Shown one piece after another: positions 16,896 to 25,558 of a stretch of DNA of 64,000 nt. Position numbers and translations under genes: made by a program. How positions within the stretch are numbered: the stretch's first letter is position 1; every line of letters starts with the position of its first letter. Under the pieces are notes generated by a model that was not told the DNA's origin, ran no database searches, and saw only the letters and a list, made by a program, of their open reading frames with translations. Source of the DNA: Ferribacterium limneticum (GTDB lineage: Bacteria > Pseudomonadota > Gammaproteobacteria > Burkholderiales > Rhodocyclaceae); the NCBI RefSeq assembly GCF_020510565.1, contig NZ_CP075189.1, positions 3,084,501-3,148,500 of the forward strand, read 5' to 3'.

Positions 16896-18728
16896 CTAGC
16901 GCCTGACTTTCTTCCAGTTCGCCGCCACGTGGCAACTCTCACATTGGCTGCCGAATGCGCCGTTATGAACGTCATCCTTCACATGGCAGGCAATGCACGC
17001 TCTGCCGGGCTTGCGCGGCCCTGATTTCGACTCCTTGTGACATTCCTTGCACTCGACCTTGCTGTGCCCGCCGTCAAGCAGGAAGCGCGTCGTCGCATGA
17101 TCGAAATCCCAGGTTTTCCAGGTACCGGTGGTGTGGCAGGTCTCACATTTCTTGCCGTAACCGCCCTTGTGCTTGTCGTCTTTCTCGTGACAACCGTTAC
17201 AGGTCAGCGGTGCATCCTTGAAGGCCGGCGTCAGGTGGCACTTCTTGCACTCGACCTTGGCGTGACTGCCGGTCAGCGCGAAGCGCGACTTGTTGTGATC
17301 GAAGGGGGTGTCCTTCCATTTCTTTTCGTCGTGGCAGCTCTCGCACTTGTTGCCGAGTTGGCCTTTGTGTTTGTCGTCCTTCTTGTGACAGGCAATGCAG
17401 GTCTCTTCCAGCCGGGTTTTGTAGATATTGCCTTTCTCGGGCAAATGGCAGGAATCGCACTTGGTCTCCCGGTGCTTGCCCTTGAGCAGGTACTTGGTTT
17501 CCTTGTCGTGGTTGAAGATGCTGGTCTTCCAGTCCTTGGCCGTATGGCAGGTGCCGCATTTCTCGCCGTAGCGGCCCTTGTGGCCTTTTTCGTCGTCATT
17601 TTTGCGGTGGCACGCTATGCAGGCGGTCTCCACCTTCAATTTCGTGGCTTTGGGGCCGCTGACGCCGCCCTTGTGGCAGGTGTCGCACTTGGCATCCTTG
17701 TGCTTGTCGCGCAAGGGAAAATCGGTTTCGTCATGGTCGAAATCGGATTTCTTCCAGTCACGTTCGCTATGGCAGCTCTCGCACTTTTCACCGAGTTCGC
17801 CGCGATGCCCTTTCTCCTGGTCATCCTTCTTGTGGCAGGCAAAGCACTTGGTGGGAAGTTTTGCCTGATAGATATTTCCCTTTTCCGGCAAGTGGCAGGT
17901 GTTGCACTTGGCCTGACGGTGCTTGCCCTTCAGCGCATATTTGGTGTCGTGATCGTGATCGAAGTCGATCTCCTTCCACCCCTTGTCGTTGTGGCAGGAC
18001 TCGCACTTGATGCCGTATCGACCCTTGTGACCTTTTTCCTGATCGATCTTCTTGTGGCAGCCGTTACAGGTCAGCGGCGTCTTCTGGTAAGTCTTGTCTT
18101 CGTGGCAATCCTTGCACTTGACGTCGGCGTGTTTTCCACCGTGTAGCTTGAACTTGGTTTTTTCGTGATCGAAGGTGGTTTCCGTCCACTTTTTCTCGTT
18201 GTGGCAGTTCTCGCACTTGGTACCAAGATGGCCCTTGTGCCCCTTTTCGTCGTCAATTTTCTTGTGGCAGTCATTGCACAGCTTGGGCGCCTGACGGTAT
18301 TTGCGTTTGGGCAGGTGGCAGCTCTCGCACTTGCTCTCCTTGTGGGCGCCGAGCAGCTTGAAGTCAGTTTTTGAATGGTCGAACTTCTTCTTGTCGATGG
18401 GAGCGATATCGGCGCCGCGCCCCTTGTGCTCGGTGTGGCAATTGCGGCAGTTGGTGTCGTCGGATTTGCCATGCAGCCGCGTCTTGCTGCGGATGTCTGC
18501 GGCGATATCCTTGTGGCAGTCTACGCACAGTTTGGTTTGCGCCTTTTTGTCGAAGCGCTGATGGCACTGTTCGCACTCGTGTTCGTATTTGGCGTGCCCG
18601 GTAATGACTTCGCCGGGCATCAATACCTTTTCGATCGACTGCGCCGCTGCCCCGCCGGAAAAGACGATGGCGGCGATCAGCGCCAGACCGGAAAACAGCC
18701 GGTTAATACATGTGGACCGCAACAACAT
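16896..18728 (-). CDS. 24-heme periplasmic cytochrome c
   Basis: About 610 aa starting at the ATG after GGAGTCGTCC; an in-frame GTG lies four codons earlier. The signal peptide ends near GGAAAQ. Twenty-four CXXCH motifs were counted by hand, in units such as KCESCHNDKGWKEIDFDHD ... KGKHRQAKCNTCHLP ... CIACHKKDD. It is very Lys/Asp/His-rich, unlike the Ser/Thr/Ala-rich 60-heme protein, which suggests a soluble periplasmic relay. The start lies inside the end of the preceding membrane gene (26-bp overlap), so the two are translationally coupled. Confidence 0.9.
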   Translation of the reverse strand: MLLRSTCINRLFSGLALIAAIVFSGGAAAQSIEKVLMPGEVITGHAKYEHECEQCHQRFDKKAQTKLCVDCHKDIAADIRSKTRLHGKSDDTNCRNCHTEHKGRGADIAPIDKKKFDHSKTDFKLLGAHKESKCESCHLPKRKYRQAPKLCNDCHKKIDDEKGHKGHLGTKCENCHNEKKWTETTFDHEKTKFKLHGGKHADVKCKDCHEDKTYQKTPLTCNGCHKKIDQEKGHKGRYGIKCESCHNDKGWKEIDFDHDHDTKYALKGKHRQAKCNTCHLPEKGNIYQAKLPTKCFACHKKDDQEKGHRGELGEKCESCHSERDWKKSDFDHDETDFPLRDKHKDAKCDTCHKGGVSGPKATKLKVETACIACHRKNDDEKGHKGRYGEKCGTCHTAKDWKTSIFNHDKETKYLLKGKHRETKCDSCHLPEKGNIYKTRLEETCIACHKKDDKHKGQLGNKCESCHDEKKWKDTPFDHNKSRFALTGSHAKVECKKCHLTPAFKDAPLTCNGCHEKDDKHKGGYGKKCETCHTTGTWKTWDFDHATTRFLLDGGHSKVECKECHKESKSGPRKPGRACIACHVKDDVHNGAFGSQCESCHVAANWKKVRR

Positions 18729-19614
18729 GGACGACTCCACTAAAGACCAGCAAATAAAGAAACGGGATATGCACGACGTGCCAAAAAGAAAACAGTTTTT
18801 CCCAGACTGAAAGTTGTGAAGCCTTGACGACGGAATCGAGATATCGGTCGACCTGCTCGCGGGCCAGGCGGTAGTTGACGATCACTTCCCGACGTCTGCC
18901 GCCTTGCTTGCGAAACTGCTTGCGCAGGGCATTTTTGGCATCGCGGCGAATTTGCTTGGCCAGCCGCCGGCTCCGCCAGCGCAAACTCACGAAGCGCCAG
19001 GCGCGAGACTGCCAGGATCCAGACAGGTCGAAAGCTGCATCCTGGAATGCCTTCAACCTCGGTTCGATATCCGGCCGCAAGGCAAAAACCGAGCGTACAT
19101 TTTCGGCGCACTCTTTGAGCTCTGCCGAAGCCCCGGCCAACGTCAGTTGATTGCCATAGAGGCCGCGATGAATATGGCGGTAAATGAAACGCCCGACCAC
19201 GCCGCTACAGGCAACCAACAGCATGGCGTAGAGAGCCATGGCACCGTTCAGCGAGCCGGTTCTGAAGGTGGAATGAAAAAGCACCAGCAGCGGCCCGGTT
19301 ATCCCGGCGATCATGTGAAACTTGAACCAGGACTCCATCTTCCCCAGTCGATCAAGGGCATGAATCCGCTTGCGCAATGGGTAGAGGAGCAGGCTAAGCA
19401 TGAGCAGGCCGCCGATCAGGCCGATGTTGTAGGCAAAATCGGAGTTGGAATCGTATAACTCGCCGGTCCGGACCAGCCAGGCGAGAAAAACCAGCAGACC
19501 GACAAGCAGCGTGATCGACACTCGCCAGGCGCCACGAAATACCTTCTCGCTGGAGGATTTTGCTTCTCCCTCCAGGGAAATCACCGTCATTGGGCCAAGC
19601 GCACTTGTATTCAT
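18703..19614 (-). CDS. Membrane b-type cytochrome-like protein feeding the multiheme chain
   Basis: About 303 aa from the ATG preceded by AGGAATCC. Four hydrophobic segments lie in the N-terminal half and one at the C-terminus (WHVVHIPFLYLLVFSGVVHV). A basic cytosolic stretch rich in Arg separates them. Histidines in FKFHMIAG, VLFHSTF, YRHIHR, WHVVHIP and VHVVAVH could bind hemes. No quinol oxidase family was recognised with certainty. As the first gene of the operon and the only multi-span inner-membrane protein in it, it is the best candidate for quinol oxidation or reduction. Confidence 0.72.
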   Translation of the reverse strand: MNTSALGPMTVISLEGEAKSSSEKVFRGAWRVSITLLVGLLVFLAWLVRTGELYDSNSDFAYNIGLIGGLLMLSLLLYPLRKRIHALDRLGKMESWFKFHMIAGITGPLLVLFHSTFRTGSLNGAMALYAMLLVACSGVVGRFIYRHIHRGLYGNQLTLAGASAELKECAENVRSVFALRPDIEPRLKAFQDAAFDLSGSWQSRAWRFVSLRWRSRRLAKQIRRDAKNALRKQFRKQGGRRREVIVNYRLAREQVDRYLDSVVKASQLSVWEKLFSFWHVVHIPFLYLLVFSGVVHVVAVHMY

Positions 19615-19778
19615 GGATTCCTGAATCTGATTAACGGGACCGAGCCGCCCCACCCACCCTGCGCCCGAACAATCGACAGACTATCGGGCCAAAGCGTGAC
19701 GGGGTAAAATTTCACACTTATTCAAGAATACCAAAAAAATTACTCGGCGAGGTGCACGCCGTCCGGGAGAAATGAACA

Positions 19779-20741
19779 ATGACTGAAAATCCTATGCAAT
19801 CTGCAAAAGCCAGCCGCATCAACTCTGCGGGCTCAATGGGCGGCCTGCTTGGCCTCTTCGTCATTGCCTGCGTCGAATTCCAGCGCCTCTGGCCGACCGG
19901 CACCAGCCTGATTTATTTGCTCGTCAGCCTGCCGCTCCTGCTCATCTGGATTGCCCATCAGGCCGGATGGACGGTTGCCGAGCGCAATGCCGGCCTGGCC
20001 GTCGACATCGCCATTTACGTACTGGTCATTGCCAGCCTGGGAATACGCTTTGGTGCCGGCCAGCCAGCCTCGGAACTGGCCTCGACGTTATTATTCTGGG
20101 CGCCCCTCGTCGCCGCCTGGTGGGCCTGGCGCTATCAACAACTCCCGCTCCGGCTGTGGCTGCTGCTTGGCGGCTTTTTTGTCGTGTTGACCTGGCCGCT
20201 CGCCAGCGACCACGAACGACTGGATGAACACCTGATTCTCTCGCTCCTGATCGCCTTGATCGTGCGTTATGCCCACCGTTCAACGCCGCCGAATCCGGAT
20301 AGCACCATGAACCTGCGCGATGCGCTGACCGGACTGCCGTCGCCCGAATGCTTTGAGGCCGAGCTGGCCCACGTCTCGGCAATTTCCGACCGCTACCGGC
20401 TCCCGCTCTCGCTGATCGCTTGCCGAATCGGGCGGCTAGAAACGGGTCATCTGTCGGATGATCAATTGTGCCAATGTGCCGAAGCGGTCACCAATCGCTT
20501 GCGCACCTCGGATACGGCGACTCAGTGGGATCCCAGCACGTTCATGATTCTCCTGCCCAACACCCCCGAAATCAGTGCCAACAATGTCGCCAACGAAATC
20601 CGGAAAGCCCTCGAACATTTCAATTTTGGGCAAAATTTCCGGTTGACCGTGAGCATCGCCACCGTCGAACACGAATCGGGCGAAGATCCGATGAGTACCG
20701 TGAGCGCCCTCGAAAACAAACTTGCGAACACCGACGAATGA
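19779..20741 (+). CDS. Membrane protein with degenerate GGDEF domain
   Basis: 320 aa. Residues 20-165 hold about five hydrophobic segments. The C-terminal part begins with DALTGLPSPECFEAEL, the usual GGDEF-domain start, but the GGDEF signature is replaced by DPSTFMILLPNT, so cyclase activity is unlikely. It may sense or bind nucleotide, or be purely structural. It is divergent from the multiheme operon and overlaps the oxidoreductase gene by 4 bp (ATGA). The end of the domain contains a copy of the dispersed motif (NFRLTVSIA). Confidence 0.75.
   Translation: MTENPMQSAKASRINSAGSMGGLLGLFVIACVEFQRLWPTGTSLIYLLVSLPLLLIWIAHQAGWTVAERNAGLAVDIAIYVLVIASLGIRFGAGQPASELASTLLFWAPLVAAWWAWRYQQLPLRLWLLLGGFFVVLTWPLASDHERLDEHLILSLLIALIVRYAHRSTPPNPDSTMNLRDALTGLPSPECFEAELAHVSAISDRYRLPLSLIACRIGRLETGHLSDDQLCQCAEAVTNRLRTSDTATQWDPSTFMILLPNTPEISANNVANEIRKALEHFNFGQNFRLTVSIATVEHESGEDPMSTVSALENKLANTDE
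20618..20653 (-). repeat. Dispersed motif, copy D (inside the GGDEF-like gene)
   Basis: Near-consensus copy: TTTCAATTTTGG, then CAAAATTTCCGGTTGACCGT. In frame, encoding NFRLTV. Confidence 0.8.
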
Positions 20742-22036
20742 TCTCCGATCTGCTCTACTACCTCCTGCCGGCACTGCTCATTCTGATTCCCGCCGCCTTT
20801 CACCTGCGCGCCAAAAAGAAGGTATCGGCAATCCACCATGCCGTGCTCAAGGAGGCCCAGGAAGCCGGCCTGACCGAACCGCCATCGCTACACCCCGTCG
20901 TCGACCTGTCGATCTGCATGGGCTCGGGTGCCTGCGTCAGGGCCTGCCCGGAAAAAGCACTGGGCGTCATCAAAGGCAAGGGCGTGCTGATCAATCCGAC
21001 GCACTGCATCGGCCATGGCGCCTGCGCGCCAGCCTGCCCGGTCGGCGCCATCAAACTGGTCTTTGGTACCGAAAAGCGCGGCATGGACATTCCCCAGGTC
21101 GATCCGGACTTCCAGACCAACATCCCGGGCATTTTCATCGCCGGCGAACTGGGCGGCATGGGCCTGATCCGCAATGCCATCCGCCAGGGCACGCATGCCG
21201 TCAAGACGATCACCGGCCGGCCGCACGGCAAGGCTGACTACGACCTGGTGATCATCGGCGCCGGTCCGGCCGGCATTGCCGCCTCGCTGGCCGCCAAAGA
21301 AGCGGGGCTGAACTACGTCACCGTCGAACAGGAAGACTCGCTCGGTGGCACCACCTATCACTATCCGCGCAACAAACTGGTCATGACGGCCCCCATGCGC
21401 CTGCCGCTGATCGGCGAAATCAAGGTCCGCGAAATCAGCAAGGAAGAGCTCATGGAAATCTGGCAAGGCATCCTCGACAAGGCCACGCCCAACATCCAGT
21501 TCAGCGAACGCATGGAAGAAATCACCCCGGTCGATGGCATCTTTTCGGTCCGCACCAACAAGGCGACTTACTCGACGGCCAGCGTGCTGCTCGCCATCGG
21601 ACGCCGCGGCACACCGAGAAAACTGGGCGCCAAGGGCGAAGAACAAGCCAAGGTCGTCTATCGACTGATCGAGGCGGAGCAATACCGGGACAAGCACGTT
21701 CTGGTCGTCGGTGGCGGCGACAGCGCCCTCGAGGCCGCCCTCGACATCGCCAACGAGCCCGGCACGCACGTCACACTGAGCTACCGCGGCAAGGCCTTCG
21801 ACCGGGTCAAGCCGAAAAACCGGGCACGGCTGGCCGAGGCCATCGCCGAAAACAGGATTGAACAATTGCTCGAGAGCACGGTCCGGGAAATCGGCATGGA
21901 CAACATCGCCCTCAAGCATGGCGATGACATCCTCGAACGTCCAAATGATGCGGTCATCGTTTGTGCCGGCGGCGAATTGCCGACACCGATGCTGAAAAAA
22001 ATGGGCGTCCAGGTCGACACCCGTTACGGCGAATAG
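20738..22036 (+). CDS. Membrane-anchored 4Fe-4S/FAD-dependent pyridine nucleotide oxidoreductase
   Basis: 432 aa. One membrane segment (4-22) is followed by two 4Fe-4S sites, CMGSGACVRACP (about 60) and CIGHGACAPACP (about 90). The flavoprotein part has FAD motif VIIGAGPAGIAAS (about 168) and a second Rossmann motif VLVVGGGDSALEAA (about 325), as in thioredoxin reductase-like and YpdA-like enzymes. The redox Cys pair of thioredoxin reductase is absent. It could move electrons between NAD(P)H and a quinone or ferredoxin partner. Its placement beside the multiheme operon suggests involvement in the same pathway (inference). Confidence 0.82.
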   Translation: MISDLLYYLLPALLILIPAAFHLRAKKKVSAIHHAVLKEAQEAGLTEPPSLHPVVDLSICMGSGACVRACPEKALGVIKGKGVLINPTHCIGHGACAPACPVGAIKLVFGTEKRGMDIPQVDPDFQTNIPGIFIAGELGGMGLIRNAIRQGTHAVKTITGRPHGKADYDLVIIGAGPAGIAASLAAKEAGLNYVTVEQEDSLGGTTYHYPRNKLVMTAPMRLPLIGEIKVREISKEELMEIWQGILDKATPNIQFSERMEEITPVDGIFSVRTNKATYSTASVLLAIGRRGTPRKLGAKGEEQAKVVYRLIEAEQYRDKHVLVVGGGDSALEAALDIANEPGTHVTLSYRGKAFDRVKPKNRARLAEAIAENRIEQLLESTVREIGMDNIALKHGDDILERPNDAVIVCAGGELPTPMLKKMGVQVDTRYGE

Positions 22037-22046
22037 CAAGCCTGCT

Positions 22047-22334
22047 TTGCTTGAGTCCGGCAGTTCGGCAGGCTTCCACGCTTTACCTCCACAGACAAAC
22101 GTGGGAAACTATTCCGCAAATGACATCAAGAAAGCCGTGAAAGTGCGCCAGGAATCCGCCGAGGAATGGCTGCAAACCCTGTTTATGAAACGCCACCGGG
22201 GACGTAGAATGTCGCCTGATCTCCTCCCGCCCTACAGCACCAGCGAAGGATTGGTGCTGACTGATCGCCGATCCCGGCAAGATCGGCGCAGGGCGCTTGG
22301 CCAGAAACTCCCCACGACCCCGGCGACGAGCTGA
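22047..22334 (+). CDS. Small hypothetical protein
   Basis: Up to 95 aa from a TTG, or about 50 aa from the internal ATG near 22185. The Arg-rich C-terminus (LVLTDRRSRQDRRRALG) resembles a stretch seen before PilZ-like domains, but no domain follows. Coding status is uncertain; it fills the gap between two better supported genes. Confidence 0.35.
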   Translation: MLESGSSAGFHALPPQTNVGNYSANDIKKAVKVRQESAEEWLQTLFMKRHRGRRMSPDLLPPYSTSEGLVLTDRRSRQDRRRALGQKLPTTPATS

Positions 22335-22380
22335 ATCCAGATACCACTTTGGCTCGTCACCTGAAAAACGGCACCCCTTG

Positions 22381-23229
22381 ATGTCAGACTCACCGCTACG
22401 ATCCGTTCTTCTCTCCGCGATTCACCGCGTGCTGTCCCCCATTGTCCGCGTCATGCTGGCGCACGAGATTACGTTGCCGATGGCAATCGAGCTCCTCAAA
22501 CGCGTCTTCGTCGAAGTGGCGGAACGCGATTTCCGGCTCGACAACAAGGCGTCCACCGACAGCCGGATCAGCCTGATCACCGGCGTGCACCGCAAGGACG
22601 TCAAACGTTTGCGCGAACTGCCCGATGTCGAAGCCAATTTGCCACCAAAAATATCGCTCAGCGCGCAAGTCGTCGCCACCTGGATTACCGGCGCCCAGTG
22701 GCTTGATGAAAACGGTCAGCCCCGTCCACTGTCTCGGCTCGCTCGCGGCGCCGGAGAGGCGTCGTTTGAAGCGCTGGTGGCCAGCATCAGCCAGGATATT
22801 CGTCCGCGCTCGGTACTCGACGAATGGTTGCGACTGGGTGTGGTCAAAATCAATGAAGCCGACGAAGTCGAACTGCTCAGCAACGCTTTTGTCCCCCGAG
22901 AGGGCGTCGAAGAAAAACTGGCGTATTACGGCCACAACCTCGGCGATCATGCAGCGGCCGCAGCAGACAACGTGCTGACGACGAGCAGTCCGTGGTTCGA
23001 GCGTAGCGTGCATCACAGCTCGCTGACCGAAGCCCAGGTCGAAAAATTGCGCATTCGCGCCGCCAAGCTTGGCATGCAAACCTTGACCCAGTTGCACACC
23101 CTGGCAGCTCAGCCAGTGGATGGCAACGAGCAGTCACCGGCCTCGCCAAATAGCGGGCCGAAGAAGCGATTCACCTGCGGCGTCTATTTTTACAGCACGG
23201 ACGCCAGCGAAACACCCACGGAAAAATGA
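22381..23229 (+). CDS. DUF6502-like protein
   Basis: 282 aa from an ATG at the first base of MSDSPLRSVLL. The N-terminal part looks like a winged helix (ISLITGVHRKDVKRLRELP), and a C-terminal helix precedes KKRFTCGVYFYSTDASE. This layout matches the DUF6502 family. It overlaps the next gene by 4 bp (ATGA). DUF6502 and DUF5666 proteins are, from memory, often adjacent. A regulatory role is likely but unproven. Confidence 0.65.
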   Translation: MSDSPLRSVLLSAIHRVLSPIVRVMLAHEITLPMAIELLKRVFVEVAERDFRLDNKASTDSRISLITGVHRKDVKRLRELPDVEANLPPKISLSAQVVATWITGAQWLDENGQPRPLSRLARGAGEASFEALVASISQDIRPRSVLDEWLRLGVVKINEADEVELLSNAFVPREGVEEKLAYYGHNLGDHAAAAADNVLTTSSPWFERSVHHSSLTEAQVEKLRIRAAKLGMQTLTQLHTLAAQPVDGNEQSPASPNSGPKKRFTCGVYFYSTDASETPTEK

Positions 23230-24713
23230 AACGTTATCTTCTGTCGCTCGTCGTTGCCGCTTTCCCTCTGGTCGCTTGGTCCGGCCCGGTTTGCGTCGAT
23301 CCCGAGCATCCAGGGAAAAGCCATCAGGCGCGGGATGGGATCGGCGGCATTGGCGGTACCGGCAGCCCTGCCACAGACAAGACAATCGGCCACAATACCG
23401 AACCGGGTGGCGGCGGCATCGGCGGCACGGGATCCCCTGCGCTCGGCGGCGACGAGGGAGGGGGCATCGGTGGAACTGGCGCCCCCGTTGCCGACGGAGC
23501 ATCGGTTGGCATTGTCGGTGTTGTCAGCGGATTTGCCTCCGTTTGTGTAAACGGGGTCGAAGTTCATTTCGACCATGGCGTCCCGGTCAACGAAAACGGC
23601 GACCCGTCGTCGGCTGACAAGCTGGCGGTCGGCCAGGTTGTCTCGATCGACGCCACCAATTCCCCCAAGGGACTGCAAGCGCGAAACATCGCCATTCTGA
23701 ACGCCCTTGAAGGGCCCATCACCAAGCTGTCGCACGGCGGCAAAATGATTCAGGTCCTCGGGCAAAACGTGGCGGTCGGGCCAAACACCCGCGGACCGGG
23801 CAAGGGATTGGCCATCGGCCAACTCGTCAAGGTCAGCGCCCTCGCCGGTGCTGATGGCACGCTGGTCGCAACGCGCGTCCAGCCCAGCCCGAACCTCAAG
23901 CAAGCAGGCGCGCTGGGACAAGTCGTCAGCTCAGGCAAACAGTCCCGGGTCGGCGGGGTTGCTGTTAGCGCTGCGGTCGACGCCAGCGCGGCACTGGTCA
24001 GAGGCAAATGGACGGGCAGCGAACTGGTTCCGACCAGCGTCACAGCCGATCCGACCTACCGGTTCAAGAATAGCGCCAGCAGAATCCTGCTCGAGGGTCT
24101 GGTTCAGACCTCCGATGGTCGCGGAAAAATTACGGCTGGCGGGGTGGAGTTGTCGCTGCCCAATGCGACGGCCAGCCAGATGAAGTCCCTGCAACCGAAT
24201 CGGCGAATTTTTGTAGACGCCAAGGTCGGGCGCTCGGGCCAACTCGTGGTCAGTCATTTTGAACTGGCGAGCAGCGAAAACCGCAGTGCACCACTGCCAA
24301 AGAACGCCGAACGAACCCATGGCACTTCGTCCACCAAGGCGGATAGCAGCGAAACAACAAGATCGACCGAAAAAACCGAAACGTCTGAGCGGGTGGAGAA
24401 GGGCGAGAGCGCCGAGAAGTCCGAGAAGTCCGAGAAGTCCGAGAAGTCCGAGAAGTCCGAGAAGTCCGAGAAGTCCGAGAAGTCCGAGAAGGCTGAGAAG
24501 GCTGAGAAGGTCGAGAAGTCCGAGAAGGCTGAGAAGGCTGAGAAGGCCGAGAAGGCCGAGAAGGCCGAGAAGGCCGAGAAGGCCGAGAAGGTCGAGAAGG
24601 TCGAGAAGGTCGAGAAGGCTGAGAAGGTCGAGCGAGCTGAGAAGGTCGAGCGAGCTGAGAAGGTCGAGCGAGCTGAGAAGGTCGAACGGGTCGAAAGGCG
24701 GGAACGGCATTGA
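23226..24713 (+). CDS. DUF5666-like secreted protein with long charged C-terminal repeat
   Basis: 495 aa. Signal peptide to about residue 19. Three GGIGGTGSP-type repeats (about 36-95) are followed by several small beta domains of DUF5666 type (VGIVGVVSGFASVCVNGVEVHF; LEGPITKLSHGGKMIQVLG; LGQVVSSGKQSRVGG; LEGLVQTSDGRGKITAGG). From about residue 396 a run of SEK/AEK/VEK/VER triplets reaches almost to the end. The repeat is highly charged and probably a helical rod or surface-interacting tail. Function unknown; it is translationally coupled to the DUF6502 gene. Confidence 0.75.
   Translation: MKRYLLSLVVAAFPLVAWSGPVCVDPEHPGKSHQARDGIGGIGGTGSPATDKTIGHNTEPGGGGIGGTGSPALGGDEGGGIGGTGAPVADGASVGIVGVVSGFASVCVNGVEVHFDHGVPVNENGDPSSADKLAVGQVVSIDATNSPKGLQARNIAILNALEGPITKLSHGGKMIQVLGQNVAVGPNTRGPGKGLAIGQLVKVSALAGADGTLVATRVQPSPNLKQAGALGQVVSSGKQSRVGGVAVSAAVDASAALVRGKWTGSELVPTSVTADPTYRFKNSASRILLEGLVQTSDGRGKITAGGVELSLPNATASQMKSLQPNRRIFVDAKVGRSGQLVVSHFELASSENRSAPLPKNAERTHGTSSTKADSSETTRSTEKTETSERVEKGESAEKSEKSEKSEKSEKSEKSEKSEKSEKAEKAEKVEKSEKAEKAEKAEKAEKAEKAEKAEKVEKVEKVEKAEKVERAEKVERAEKVERAEKVERVERRERH
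24411..24698 (+). repeat. 9-bp tandem repeat array (32 units) coding for (S/A/V)EK
   Basis: Thirty-two consecutive 9-bp units of the type TCCGAGAAG / GCCGAGAAG / GTCGAGAAG. The first half holds eight almost identical TCCGAGAAG units; the second half drifts to an 18-bp unit alternating GTCGAGCGA and GCTGAGAAG. Such arrays change length easily by slippage, always in frame. Confidence 0.9.
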
Positions 24714-24786
24714 TGTGGCATTTTCACCGCGCACCAAAAGACCACGTTAAAATCATGGTTTTATTTACGTTGCATCAGGTACCCGC

Positions 24787-25545
24787 TTGAAAACACGCAT
24801 TCTCGCAATTCTCTGCCTTCTGTCAGTTTTGCCATGCCACGCTGAAAGCAGCCTGACCATGAGTACCGGCATCGACTATTCGACCGGAAAATACGGCGCT
24901 TCCGAAAGCACGGATACCCTCTACATGCCTTTCGGCGTGAAATATGAAACCGGCGACTGGACTTTGCGCGCGACGATTCCCTACGTCGAAACGAGCGGCC
25001 CTTCTTCTGTTTCCGGCGCTGGCGCCGACCGGGTCACGCTGACCAACGGGCAAGGCACGCGCAGGAAGGAAACCGGCCTCGGCGACATCGTGCTGACCGG
25101 CAGCTGGAGCGCGCTGCAGCAAGGCCCCTGGCTCGTCGAGCTGGGCGCCAAAGTCAAGCTGGCGACGGCCGATGAGAACAAGGGACTGGGCACCGGCGAA
25201 AACGACTATTCGGTGCAGACCGAGGTCTATCGGACACTGGACAAACACACGCTGTTCGGCACCCTGGGTTACAAGAAAATGGGCGACCCCGACGGCACCG
25301 ATCTGAAAGACCCGTTCTACGCCTCACTGGGCTGGTCTTTCCGGGCATCCCAGGCAAGTGCGCTGGGCTTGAGCTACGATTTCCGGCAAAAAGTTCAGGA
25401 CGGCGGTGCACCTATCCGCGAAGTGACCGGCTTCGTCACCCACAAGCTGGACCCGAACTGGAAATTGCAGGGCTATCTTGTGTCCGGCTATTCCAACGCC
25501 AGCCCGGATCTGGGTGGCGGTGTCTTCGTGATGTATACCTACTGA
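24787..25545 (+). CDS. Outer-membrane beta-barrel protein
   Basis: 252 aa from a TTG start preceded by AGGT. Signal peptide ends near CHAE. Alternating strands (LYMPFGVKYETGDWTLRATIPYVET) and a C-terminal FVMYTY indicate a barrel of about 12 strands, similar in look to putative hydrophobic-compound transporters. Substrate unknown. It follows the DUF5666 gene by 73 bp and may be co-transcribed. Confidence 0.65.
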   Translation: MKTRILAILCLLSVLPCHAESSLTMSTGIDYSTGKYGASESTDTLYMPFGVKYETGDWTLRATIPYVETSGPSSVSGAGADRVTLTNGQGTRRKETGLGDIVLTGSWSALQQGPWLVELGAKVKLATADENKGLGTGENDYSVQTEVYRTLDKHTLFGTLGYKKMGDPDGTDLKDPFYASLGWSFRASQASALGLSYDFRQKVQDGGAPIREVTGFVTHKLDPNWKLQGYLVSGYSNASPDLGGGVFVMYTY

Positions 25546-25558
25546 GTACTGGCGCGCG

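Noticed and set aside
23581..23610. CCGGTCAACGAAAACGG resembling the dispersed motif
   Set aside because: Only part of the core matches and the second A/T tract is missing; it is explained by ordinary coding of VPVNENGD.
24254..24750. Open frames on both strands over the 9-bp repeat (Leu-rich and Arg/Ser/Pro-rich products)
   Set aside because: A 9-bp period keeps all frames open; only the frame with signal peptide and DUF5666 domains is supported.
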